From: Cenococcum geophilum 1.58
Lineage: Eukaryota > Ascomycota > Dothideomycetes > Gloniales > Gloniaceae
Direction of reading: 5' to 3'
NCBI GenBank assembly: GCA_001692895.1
Contig: KV748180.1
Coordinates: 1,048,195 to 1,112,194, forward strand
Length of the DNA stretch: 64,000 nucleotides
Position numbers and translations under genes: made by a program. Each line of letters starts with the position of its first letter. Within the stretch, counting starts at the first letter, position 1. Below are positions 22,853 to 33,373 of the stretch, one piece after another. A model generated the notes under the pieces. That model had not been told where the DNA came from. It ran no database searches and saw nothing but the letters and a program-made list of their open reading frames with translations.

Positions 22853-25800
22853 CCTAACTTCTGCTAACTAATTAGGATTTTCCATCCCCGGGATAGAAAA
22901 TCGCTATTGGCTTGCTTAGTACTAGCGCTAATACTAAACTAAAGTCGAATCCGTTCGCTTAACCTACCCTACAGCCCGTAATTCAACTTAATTCGTATTA
23001 ATAAGCTGTAATAGTGCCGTATAGGGCTTACCCTTTATTATAGCGTCCGCAGGGTTAGTATCTCTATTAATTTACTTAACTTTAGTAATCTGTTTTTGTT
23101 TATAAGCTTAGCGAAAGCATATTATATTAATTATTAAGCGTTTCTCTTACGTAGTTCCTAGTTAGATAAGATAGTTATATAAAGACTTTAAATTAGTATA
23201 AAGAATAAATAGTAAGTTAACCTATAAGACCTTGTCTAGCGTAGATTTAATTATAGCGCCTATATTAAAACTATGCGCTATGCCATACAACTCTAAGGCT
23301 AATACACTCCTAGTGACTCTTTTGCACTTAATTAAGGACTAATAGACAATATTTGCCTTATTTAAGGCGTCTGCTAGTATAAATACGTAGCCAATTTATA
23401 AAGATAAGTCCTTATTGTTGGCGAAGGAAGCGTCTGTAAATACTAGGAGTTATAAGGTATTAACGTCTAGCTTAACGAACTTTAGGCCTCTATTTATATT
23501 CTTAATCTACCAGCTTAATCGCTTATTAAGACTCTTTATATTATCTTTAATTAGGTTAATTACCTAGGTAGTAAAGGATAGGTTAAATAAGGCCTCTAGC
23601 TAATAGATTAAGGCGATATAGGCTCCTTTAGCGCGTTAAGCGATATATTGGTCCTTTAGCGTAAGTAGGCCACGCGTAACTCCTCTAGAGCTAGTGCTGT
23701 TTATTAGCGTAGTATTAACCACACTAAGGTTTTTATACTAGCGCTTTTGCGTTAGCGTAATACTCCTATCTTATATTAATTAAATAAGTCCTCCGTTAAA
23801 CTTAATTGGTATATTAGCGGTTAATTACTCTTACTTCTTAGCTATAAATTTAGCCTTATATAGTTCGCTTTGTTTAGCTTTTATAAAGGTATTATCTATA
23901 AGAAACAGTATATTGTTAGTCTATAGGCCGATAATTCTAAAAGGCTTATTGCTGTAGAGTAAGTAAGGGTTATACGTGGACTGGTCTATTTGCAGCTAAT
24001 TAACGTAGTATAAATAGTAGGTCTTAAACTAGTAGTTTTTAGCTTTAGGTACTTCGTAAAGTGGCTTTATAACCTTTAGAACGGAGTCTATATTAATTCC
24101 TAATTATTTATTTAGCTTATATAGTGGTCGTATATAGAACTTGCGGTTTAGGTTTATAGTAGACTAGATATAGGCTTATAAGATGTCTTAGAGGTAGAGT
24201 TATATTTATGGTAGCATAGCAGCGATATAGAGAATTAGCCGCTAGCTAACCCGTTAAATTATTGGTGACTAAGTAAGGACTAGCTCTTTCTCTAAATTAT
24301 TATAGGCCTATATAATAAGTTGTAATTTCTTAAAGGCTCTATTGGTTCCCTTATTCTTAATCTTGTTAATAAACCATAAGTTAAAGAGTCTGACCCCCTT
24401 TAGTATATTGTGTAGCTTAATGATCTTAAAGACACCTTTCTTAAGTAGGCCTATAACCTCCTTTTATTGTAAAGCGCTGAATTAGGTATTATTATCGTTC
24501 TATAAGTAGATAGCGATATTAGCGATATCTATAATATTACCTATAAAAGCACCTATATCTATTATAGCGTCTATAGTAGCTGTGTCTGCAACGGCTGTAA
24601 GTAATAGGTATTTACGGAGGCGACCTCTGCCTCGCTTTGGCGGTAGCTGTAGTTTAGCTTTAGGTAATGATTGAGGTTTAGCTAGTAAAGGTACTAGTTT
24701 AGCTGATTTAATAGGCTCTTGTGGTTTAACTAGGTCTTATAGGTCTAGTAGGTAAGGTTTTATAACTGTAGAGCGGAAGGTTGTAGGCCTATTTGGTAGC
24801 TTTACGGTATAAGTCTTACTGTTAACGGTAAGTAGTGTATATGGCCTATCCTAATAACTACTCTAGCCAGTATTGCCTTCTCTCTAGACTAAGACAGGCG
24901 AACTAGGTAGGAGGCCGTAAATAGCATTAGTTTGTGGTCCGTTTTGTATATTAAGAGCGTTAGCAATTTATCGTTCAGCTTATAGCTTCTAAATTTCTAC
25001 TATTGCTTTCTTAATAGCCGCAGCTTGCTATGTAACTAAAGGTAATAGCGTATCCGATTTAACCATTTGGGGGTAGGCTTTGAAGACTAGGAGTATAGGG
25101 ACTAAGCCTTCTAGGCCAGCTGTGTTATTAATAGCTTTAAAGGCCATTTATAGGGCCATCTCCTTGCTAATTTTAGGGATTTTAGTTGTAATAATTTGGT
25201 AGGCTTGTTATAGCGGATTATAGTAGCGCTCTACTATTCTAATAGAATTGTGTAATTTAACTAGAACTAACTTTATGGTTACTCCTATAGTAGTAGCATA
25301 GTGCTTAAACTCCTTATTAATAAAGTTCTTTTTAGCGTCTGTGGTAATTAGGTTTAATAGTCCTAAGTAGCTATTAATCTAGCACATCTATAGAATGTCC
25401 TAAGTGTGCTTAGCGCTAATATCTCGTAGCTATCTACTAGCTTAAAATTAAGTTGCTTTGTCAACTACGTGTAGTAGGGGGGAGCTGCTAATATATATAA
25501 TATCAACGATAATATTATAATTGAAATTAACGTTGTCTTATAGGGTGAAGTGAAATCTACCTAGAGATCTGCTATACTTCTAGCAATAGTAGTAAAGTCT
25601 AGTTAGCTCTTTAATAGCGGATCTATTAGTATTATAGCCATAGCTAGCCTTATTAAAAAGCTTTTGTAGTCTATTAACTAATGGGTAACTAAATTAACGG
25701 TATAAACGTCGTAGTTCTATATTAGTTAAGTAGTAAGGGTTTATATTAAAAGACTTAACTAAATAGAACTATAAGGAGAAGCTCTATAAGAGAAATGGGT

Positions 25801-27439
25801 GGCTAAATTATCTAACTACTAGTACCCTTTTAGTGCGAGTGATAATAACGTCCTTTAGGTTATTGTATTTAATATAAAGTCTATCTATATCTGCTAAGTA
25901 AAGTAGAAAAGGGGTATTTGCTTTAACGATATAGAATTATACCTTGCCTATAGGGCTGTTAATGTCTATAGTTCTAATAGACGTAGATGCTCTAATTCCG
26001 AATTAGATAGTTACTTAACCCTTAGTTAACATGTTAAGACTTACGGACTTATCTACAGCCTATAGAGCTTAGAATTGGCCGTAGCTAGCTATAGACTTAC
26101 GCGAAGCACCTATATTAATCATGATTCCTATAAAGACCGTTAAGGTATATTATAACGCTGTGGTTATAGCCGTACTATAGGCAAATAGGTCGGTCTCCGT
26201 GTAAGGTTTTGTAGTAGACTCTATAATAAGTTCTAAAGCCGTAAGTAAGTATATACAAGCCTTATTGGCTAGCTCTACGCTTATAGAGGTTGCTTCCTCC
26301 GTAGTAAGTATTCTAAAGGTGGTAATATAGGCAGAACTATCATTAGGTTCTCCGGTATCGTTCCTAGAGTTATTAGCGTCTTTAGCGTCTTATATATAGG
26401 CTTTAAAGTCTAAATTATTATTTTTATCTTTTTCGCAAGCAGCGACGTATTACTTAAAGTGGTTATTAAAGTTACCCTTATTACGGCCCTTAATATTAGT
26501 AAAGCGTCTCTTATAATTATCTCTGGACCGATTACGCTCCTCCTCTATGTATTTCTATAAATGGCAGTCCTCCTTCTTATAGACGTAGCACTTGGCCTTT
26601 AGTCTGCCGTTAGTTTTATAGGGGCGATTGCTACTATAGCGGTTAGTGTTTTGGTCTCGATTCTGGTTATTTTAGTAGTAGTATTAATCCGTAAAAAAAG
26701 CTTAGTGAGACGATCTTATTAAGGCCTATAGGGGGTATTCTTTTTCCTACGTAATAATAGAGGATTATAGTTTACTAATTAACTAAGAGAGGTTTTTTAA
26801 AGGGTTGGAGATAGTAATATAGCATACTGGTACTCCCTAGTAAGTAGTAACTAGCTTATTTATAAGAATACAGTTTATATACAAGTCTAGGTATAGTCTA
26901 TAATGTTATTTTAGTAGCTTATCTATAAGCAGTTAGAAGTTCTAATAGATTAACTTATTAGGGTTCTCGTCTATAACTCCTTAGAGGGTTATACTGTTCC
27001 ACTCTATAAGGTTCTTGCGGTAGTATTCTAGCCCTTTAAAGAACTATTATATATGGTTATAGGCTTCTATAAAAGGTCTTAACTTAAGGTTACTATTATA
27101 GTAGTGGTCCTAAGCAAGCCCTTTTAGTATGCTAGGGAATGCTACTATATAGCCTTCTGGTAGCAAGCTAGATCTCTTATAGATATTATAGAAGATGGTT
27201 AACTTAAAGTTAAAGCTGTCACTAACTCTATTGTACTTTTGGTCGTCTATATAGATCTTTGTAATTATAGCCACCTCTTTGCTATATCTAGGCCCTTGCC
27301 TAGGTCCTTACTCCACACTAGGCATAACTAGTTTAGGTAGTATATATATAGGTAGCTGTTACGGCTGCTGTAGTTGCTGCGACTATAGCAATTGGTTAAT
27401 AAGAGTGTGGATTTAGTTATAATTGGAGGATTAAGGACC

Positions 27440-27545
27440 GGGAGGGGTAGCAGGGGTAGTAGGGGTAGTAATTGGAGTAGCTGGTGGTATAGCAATTGGA
27501 GTAGCTGGTGGTATAGTAATTGGAGTAGTTGGCGGTATAGCAGTT
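27440..27545 (-). repeat. 30-bp coding-type repeat in copia gag
   Basis: Three near-identical 30-bp units (ATTGGAGTAGCTGGTGGTAT) follow GGGGTAGTA units. The period is a multiple of 3, as in low-complexity gag segments. Confidence 0.65.
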
Positions 27546-28469
27546 AGAATAGCTGGTAGAAGAGCTAGTAATGCTTATATAGCTGGTAAGGGACTATAGA
27601 AAGGTATTAACGCCGGTAGAGCTATAGTAAGCTTATTTAAGGTTGAATTAAGTTAGTCTTATAAAGCTATAGTAATTATTAGCTTAATATTATTAAGGGC
27701 TAGACCAATCTCTTCGTCTGTCCATTCGTGAAATTCTTCTTTTTAAAGGAGGTTGAATAGTGCTTCTAAGATTAAATATCTATTATTATGCTTTCCGACA
27801 TATACTTCTCTCTTAAGTAGATGGATGCGTAACTTTACTCTTATATTAGTTCGCATACGTTTAAAATCCTTAGTAGTAAAGCCTTTAAATTCCTCCTTAA
27901 ATACTGTCTATAGTATATAGTCTGTGAAGTTCTCCTATATATGTACGTAGACCTTTATTACTACGTAGTTTCCTAGCTTATCTTTAGAAGCTATAGCAGC
28001 AGTAATTCTATTACTATGCTTCGATATCTTTTTTTACCACTCTATTATAGTGTAAAGTAGTATGCGTTTAGGTGGAGGTTGTAAAGGTTTAAGGTTTTAA
28101 GGTTTAAGGTTAAGGTTAAGGTTAAGGTTGAGGTTAAGGGTAGTATATACGTTCTCTATAGCCGTTGGGCCTATAAAGTGTTCTTAGTAAGATTACTATT
28201 CTCTTAGCAATCTGTTATATTAGCTGTAAAGCTAGTATAAATTCTCTTAAGCTTAAGGGAGGTTGTAATCTTCTCTAAGTAAAGATATAATTCTCTAGGC
28301 AATCTAACGCGTTAGTAGTTAAGTTAATATGTGGTCTTAAGCTTTAAGGGTAATATAGCTTTTTCCTTTAATAAAATAGATAAGAACTAGGCGATCGTAA
28401 AATATTTCTAGTACTACTTCTTAAGCGCTAGCTATTGCGTATTTCCTAATCTATACGTCTACTAATTAG

Positions 28470-28640
28470 TGTTAGTATAACTCTCTTTATCAACGTGCAT
28501 AAATATTACTTATAGTAGTACGTATGCGGTGTTAAAGTTTGTAGTTAATTGTTATCTAGAAGAAAGGGGTTGCTCCAAGGTCAGACAGTTAGTCTCGCTT
28601 CGTAGTCCCGTGACTACGTCACGTGATTAATGTTCCGACA
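28470..28640 (-). repeat. Right (5') LTR of the copia element
   Basis: This 171-bp LTR begins TGTTAGTATAAC and ends GTTCCGACA, followed by the TSD TTAAA. Confidence 0.9.
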
Positions 28641-28645
28641 TTAAA

Positions 28646-29535
28646 CAATAACTAAATTAGATTACTACTGTTAACTTTTACCTAAAGACCTCCCTATAGA
28701 AGCCCCCTAGGCCTACTAAACCTATATATACTAAGCTACTAACGCCTATTACCTTAAATACCACTAGAGCTAATATCGACCTTTTTATTCCAACCTTTCC
28801 GTAAAAACTCTTAGATAGAAAGCGCGAGCTACTTTAGAAACTAGGACGCTGCTATAAATGCCGTTAAGAAGGCTATTATTATAATAACCTAAACTACCTA
28901 ATAGCTAGGTTTAGTAACCGCTGCCTAATACCTAACCTAATACCCTAAATACTAAATATATCGCTACGTGTTATTACTATATAAGACGAAGACGTAGTAA
29001 TAATAGTAGAATTGGATATAGAAGTGGAAAACGCTAAGTCCTAGCCCTAAGTTGTGGGTTAGGACGCCCTAATAATAGAGGGATCTATATATTAGCCTAC
29101 TTAATAGATAACTTAGTAAAAATAAACGGACGGAAATAGATAGTTTTACCTATAATAGAAACTACTGCTAAAAAATAATATAAAAGCCGTTTTATAATTA
29201 ACTGCAAAGCTATTAATAAATTTATAGATACCTAATTTGTACGTATTTATAACCTACCTACCTTACCCCTTACTAAAGCCCGCGCCCTATAACTCGCTAA
29301 CGGTAGTTATACTATATAGAAGATTACCTATATAGTATAACTCTACTTAGATATAAACGGGCACTAGGAAGGGCTCTAGCCCTATATTATACCACTTACT
29401 AACTACCCTATTATTCTTAGAATAAGCTAGCTTAAATAATATAACCCCACTATTAACTAGGAAAAAAAAAGCAACCTTTAACTCTAAATACTGTAGAGAG
29501 ACTTACCTAGAACATAGCCTAGCCGCCTCTATTTA
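28646..29535 (+). mobile_element. Gyp-C piece: gag end and protease region
   Basis: Gyp-C resumes after the copia insertion. A zinc-knuckle region is recognisable at about 28,848-28,892, followed by an acidic stretch and a protease-like region (about 29,130-29,420). The piece ends with the 14-bp TSD of the LINE derivative. Confidence 0.75.
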
Positions 29536-30794
29536 TTTATTTATTTTTATATCCGTTGTATTATACTACGTACAATACTACGTATGCAGCCTTAGGCTAT
29601 AGCGCTATAGTTCTATATACATGAATCCTTTCTAAGCATCTTAATATATACTCCTAGTAGTTTATAAACCTCTAAACTAGAAGTTTATAGTTCCTTAGTA
29701 AACTAAGTTACTGCAACTACTAGGGAATGAGAAAACGGTAGGAAAAACTATAAGAAATCCTAACACCTGTCCCTATCCTTTTGCAATTTATTTCTGTCCT
29801 TTTGCTCTCTATAGTCCTTTTAAGAGCCTAGTAGGAGTTGCCTCCTTCTAGAGTCCTATTTGTTTTATTTTTCTATAGAACCTTCTACGCTAATACTACG
29901 TACTATGTACTAGTTTCGCTGCTTGAAGAGTCTCGCAGTCTTTACTATTAGCAAAGCGGTTTTCCTTACAATTAATGCAAAAAGGGGTAGTATGCTTGCA
30001 AGGCCTGCCTGATATTAAACAGGTAGGACAGCAGTAGTCTTTAGATAAATATACAGCCGCACAGAATCTACAGGCTCTAGTAGAGCATCTATCTCCTATA
30101 TGGCCAAATTTTTGGCAGCTAGTGCACTGCGTAGTAGAAGAGACTTCGAGGTATTTTACTACCTTAGTAGCTGTACCTGCAATTAATATCTCTTTTTGCT
30201 TAAGGATTTCTTGTCTTTTTTCCTTGTTCTCTATAGTAAAAACTATAAAGCCAAATCTGGTTTATGGATCGTGTCTTTTTACGCTAGATAAAATCCATCT
30301 AGGTAGTCCTTGTATCCGTATAGGATTAAAGGTCTCAATTTCTTCTTTTAGAAGCTTAGAGCCTCCCTCTCCTAGAAAAGGTAGGGTAGGAACTCTATGG
30401 GCTATAATTTAAACCCAGGGTTCTAGTTTTTATTCTCTTTAAAAAGTAAAGCAGTTATGCCAGATATCCTTATATTTAATTAGGAAATCTGCATTATACT
30501 CTTCTGTAGTTATAAGGAAAATATTTTGTTTTCCTTTAGTTCTAGCTATAGACGCTAGTACTGGCTTTTCTACTTACAGTTTTAATGCAAATAGTTAATT
30601 AACTTTGTTCCGTATAGAGAAGGTATTTAAAGATTGGTTTTTTTCGTCTGCGTCAGGAAAACGGGAGGGTGGTAGGGGCTAGCCAGGGGCTAGCCCGGGG
30701 CTGGCCCGGGGTCATTTTAGCTGGATCCGCTAATCTGCTTATATATACTTATTTATAATAGCCCGGGGCTAGCCCGGGGCCATATTAGCAACAT

Positions 30795-30868
30795 TAACAC
30801 ATTTTATACGTTTTATACGTTTTATACATTTTATACGTTTTATACATTTTATACGTTTTATACATTTT
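30795..30868. repeat. 10-bp array (TTTTATACGT)
   Basis: About seven units of TTTTATACGT or TTTTATACAT run head to tail. A short AAAATTC array follows at 30,908-30,945. Confidence 0.85.
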
Positions 30869-31053
30869 ATATAATATTTCCTATAGCTGCAATATGTATA
30901 ATTATAATAAAATTCAAAATTCAAAATTCAAAATTCAAAAATTTAAAATTAATAGTAGCTATAAGGGATATCTCTCGCAGAGTCTCCAAATCGTCAATTG
31001 GCGGCGTTCCCGATGATCCGCTGGCCATGTACTGATTTCCTAACTAGGCCTAG

Positions 31054-31203
31054 TGCCTGTCCTGCCTGTCCTGCCTGTCCTACCTGTCCTACCTGTCCTA
31101 CCTGTTCCTACCTGTCCTACCTGTCCTACCTGTCCTACCTGTCCTACCTGTCCTACCTGTCCTACCTGTCCTACCTGTCCTACCTGTCCTACCTGTCCTA
31201 ACC
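31054..31203. repeat. 9-bp array (TGTCCTACC)
   Basis: About 16 units of 9 bp, nearly perfect from 31,090 to 31,200, produce long artefactual frames (repeats of PVL or CPT). Confidence 0.92.
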
Positions 31204-31544
31204 GTCTGACCGTCCTACTTGTTCGTGCCTACCTGTCTGTGCCTGCCGGTCGTGCCTACTTGTCTATGCTACCTGTCTGTATCTGTAATTCGGGGGAGAG
31301 GTCGGCCCGATCGAAGGCTCTGCTTGATTTGATTTGCGATTGGATTATATTGATTCGAATCGTTCTCCTCTGGGCGTTCGCTGGCTGTACGTTTGAACAG
31401 TGGGGTCGTCTGGGGTGCCCTCCCTAAGAGGCCTTGATTCGATTTGATTTGGTAATAGGATGATATCGAGGCTCTAGTTCGATTCGATCGATCGATTGAA
31501 TTGATCGTGGTGTTTGCTGGCTGGTCGTTTAAACGATTATCGTC

Positions 31545-31625
31545 TGGCTCTGGCGACGGTCGTCTTGGTTCTGGCGACGGTCGTCTGGTTCTGGCGACGG
31601 TCGTCTGGTTCTGGTCACAGTCCTC
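31545..31625. repeat. 20-bp array shared with member 1
   Basis: About four units of GGCGACGGTCGTCTGGTTCT match the 24-unit array at 10,687-11,170. Confidence 0.88.
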
Positions 31626-31933
31626 TGGCTACCGTTCTGGTGCCTCCCTAAGTAGGGAGGATGTAAGGAGGAAGGGTAAAGGTGGCATTTAGGTGTACAA
31701 GGGGTATGCAAAGGCACGTGTAGAGGCTGTCGGGAATATAGCGGGGACCCGATGGTACTTCGGACGATTTAGATGATAAGGAAATCAAAGTCCTGCTAGG
31801 AGCCTACTAGGAAGCCTGCTAGGAGCCTGCCCGGAGGCCTTTAGGATTTTAATACCCTAATAGCAATAAATATAATAATAGTAATAATATTTATTTTATA
31901 GCTATAAGCTAGCATAGTGCTAGCGTATAGCTC

Positions 31934-32144
31934 TAGGGCTTAGCTAATATGGCTAAAAGCTAGCCCTAGGCTAGGGGGGGTTAGCTAATATAGCTAAAAG
32001 CTAGCCCTAGGCTAGGGGGGGTTAGCTAATATAGCTAAAAGCTAGCCCTAGGCTAGGGGGGGTCAGCTAATATGGCTAAAAGCTGGCCCCGGGCCAGGGG
32101 GGGTTAGCTAATATGGCGGAAAGCTAGCCCCGGGCCCTAAAAAC
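31934..32144. repeat. 41-bp array (TTAGCTAATATAGCTAAAAG...)
   Basis: Five units of 41 bp each contain the palindrome-rich AGCTAGCCCTAGGCTAGGGG. Related GGGGCTAGCCCGGGGC blocks stand near the other end at 30,675-30,780, so the two sub-terminal regions resemble each other. Confidence 0.88.
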
Positions 32145-33373
32145 ACTTTTAGCGAAACCAAATTTCCTACGCCACTTCCCGTTTTCCTGATGTGTAATTA
32201 GGACTAGCTTCCTTTCTTATAGCTGCTTTTTCTTACTTCTAGTAGAAGTAGAACTCCTACTAGAAGGAGAAGGGGTAGAAGATGGTGGTGGTGATAGTAA
32301 AAAGGGTAGGGAGGACGAAGAAGGGAGGCCCTTCTTTAGCCTCTCTGCGTAAGTTTTCTTAGTAGGAGCTACCTCCTTACGGAGAGCCCTTACTTCTTCT
32401 ACTAGTCCTTTTAGGACATTGTTTGCCTTTTCTTTTCCTTATATAAAGGGATTTTCTCCTACTAGAATACTCCGTATATAGTCCTTTAGCTGTTTAACTT
32501 GTTCTTTTTTTTCTTTTTCTTCTTCTCTTAGCCCTTTATAAGCCTGAGTTAGGCTTTCTAAAGCTTTTTATAGGTGTTGATTTAGAGAGAGAGAAGAGGG
32601 GAGTATACTAGCCGTAATAGGCCTGAAATCTATCCCCTCTCTTATTTAGCATTGGTTTTGGTATTAATTTTTTCCTTCTTTCTTTTCTTTTTCTTTTTTG
32701 GAAAGTGATTAAGAGTAGCTTCTTTTTTTTCCTATATAGATTAGAGGGTTAAATAGGCAAGGGGAAGATTGAAGAGAGGAGGTAGAGGTAGAGGTAGATA
32801 ATATATTATTAATTATCTCTATAGTTTTGCTTTTGAATGGCTTTTTTTTTTAAACTTATAAGTCTTTACCATTTTAAAGCTTATAGAAGCTTATAGGGGG
32901 GTTTCCTAGTTTTTATAGTAGATAATAACCTTCTTAGGTCTCTTATCTCCTAGTCCTAGAGGTAAAAAACTAGGCAAAAAGCCTTGCTAGTTTTTACTAT
33001 CCTTTTACGCCCTTTCTCCTTACTAATCCTACTAGAAGATTTCTAGGGAGACTAGGCTTAAAGGTAGTAGAAAAACTAGCTAAAAAAAGACTAGTATCGT
33101 TTTGGTATTGGTAGTAGTGGTAGTAGTAGTTTTGGTGTTCCTATCCATGCCTCGCTTACAAGCTAGGACCACCCCTAAGAAGAATTTTCTGTTGGGGGAA
33201 AGGGGGTAAAACGACAAATAAATCCACCTCTAGCTCGCTAGGCAGGAGGAATTGGGTCTTGAAAGTCGGAAAATCGATTGTTTTTGATGGTAAGATAGGT
33301 ATGCGTAAGTTTTGAAGTGTGGCGCTACCTTTTAGTAAGGTTGCATGTGTGGTGAATCTGCCGCCTCTATTTA

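Larger units (their letters stand above)
22466..28640 (-). mobile_element. Ty1/copia element fossil, TSD TTAAA
   Basis: This 6,175-bp element has 171-bp LTRs at both ends (22466-22636, 28470-28640; TGTCGGTATAAC to GTTCCGACA) and TTAAA at 22461-22465 and 28641-28645. Read on the minus strand, parts run gag (about 28.4-26.5 kb, with a zinc-knuckle region near 26.58 kb), protease, integrase (core near 25.3-25.6 kb), RT (about 24.8-23.8 kb) and RNase H (TDASFANN-type motif near 23.42 kb). Integrase upstream of RT is the Ty1/copia order. It is RIP-degenerate with many breaks and complete in outline. It inserted into the gag region of Gyp-C. Confidence 0.9.
30651..32192. mobile_element. Minisatellite-bearing TIR element, member 2
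   Basis: This 1,542-bp element lies inside ORF1 of the LINE derivative. Its left end is CGTCAGGAAAACGGGAGGG and its right end, reversed, is CATCAGGAAAACGGGAAGTGG. The intact LINE at about 49,165 gives the empty site and supports a 2-bp CA/TG duplication. It shares with member 1 (10071-12225) the TIR pattern C[A/G]TC[A/G]GGAAAA, the 20-bp GGCGACGGTCGTCTGG repeat, the GTGCCTCC-AGTAGGGAGGATGTAAGGA core (31,640-31,672) and the CGGGGACCCGATG motif (31,741-31,753). Other arrays differ. No transposase is seen. It keeps CpA and TpG, so it is younger than the RIP of its host. Confidence 0.78.
29536..33359 (-). mobile_element. Tad1-like LINE, internally shortened derivative, 14-bp TSD
   Basis: The minus-strand LINE has its 5' end at 33,359 and its 3' A-rich end (here T-rich) at 29,536. 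It is flanked by GCCGCCTCTATTTA at 29522-29535 and 33360-33373. The 5' leader matches 47,761-48,000 and 57,545-57,738; the 3' UTR matches 53,940-54,289. Between them only ORF1 (about 32.9-29.9 kb) is present, including its zinc-knuckle segment at about 29,945-30,130. The endonuclease, RT and RNase H of ORF2 are missing, because ORF1 sequence passes almost directly into the 3' UTR near 29,880. A 1.54-kb TIR element (30651-32192) has inserted into ORF1. Without it the LINE is about 2.3 kb. ORF1 has many RIP-type stops. Confidence 0.85.

Noticed and set aside
28085-28140. Telomere-like AAGGTT/GGTTAA hexamers
   Set aside because: A short impure run inside the copia gag region; it is not TTAGGG and is not at a chromosome end.
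30998-31427. Frames with PVL, CPT and YLS repeats
   Set aside because: Product of the 9-bp TGTCCTACC array inside the TIR element.
31934-32144. Regular 41-bp repeats that might suggest a CRISPR array
   Set aside because: Units are directly contiguous with no unique spacers, and the host is a eukaryote.
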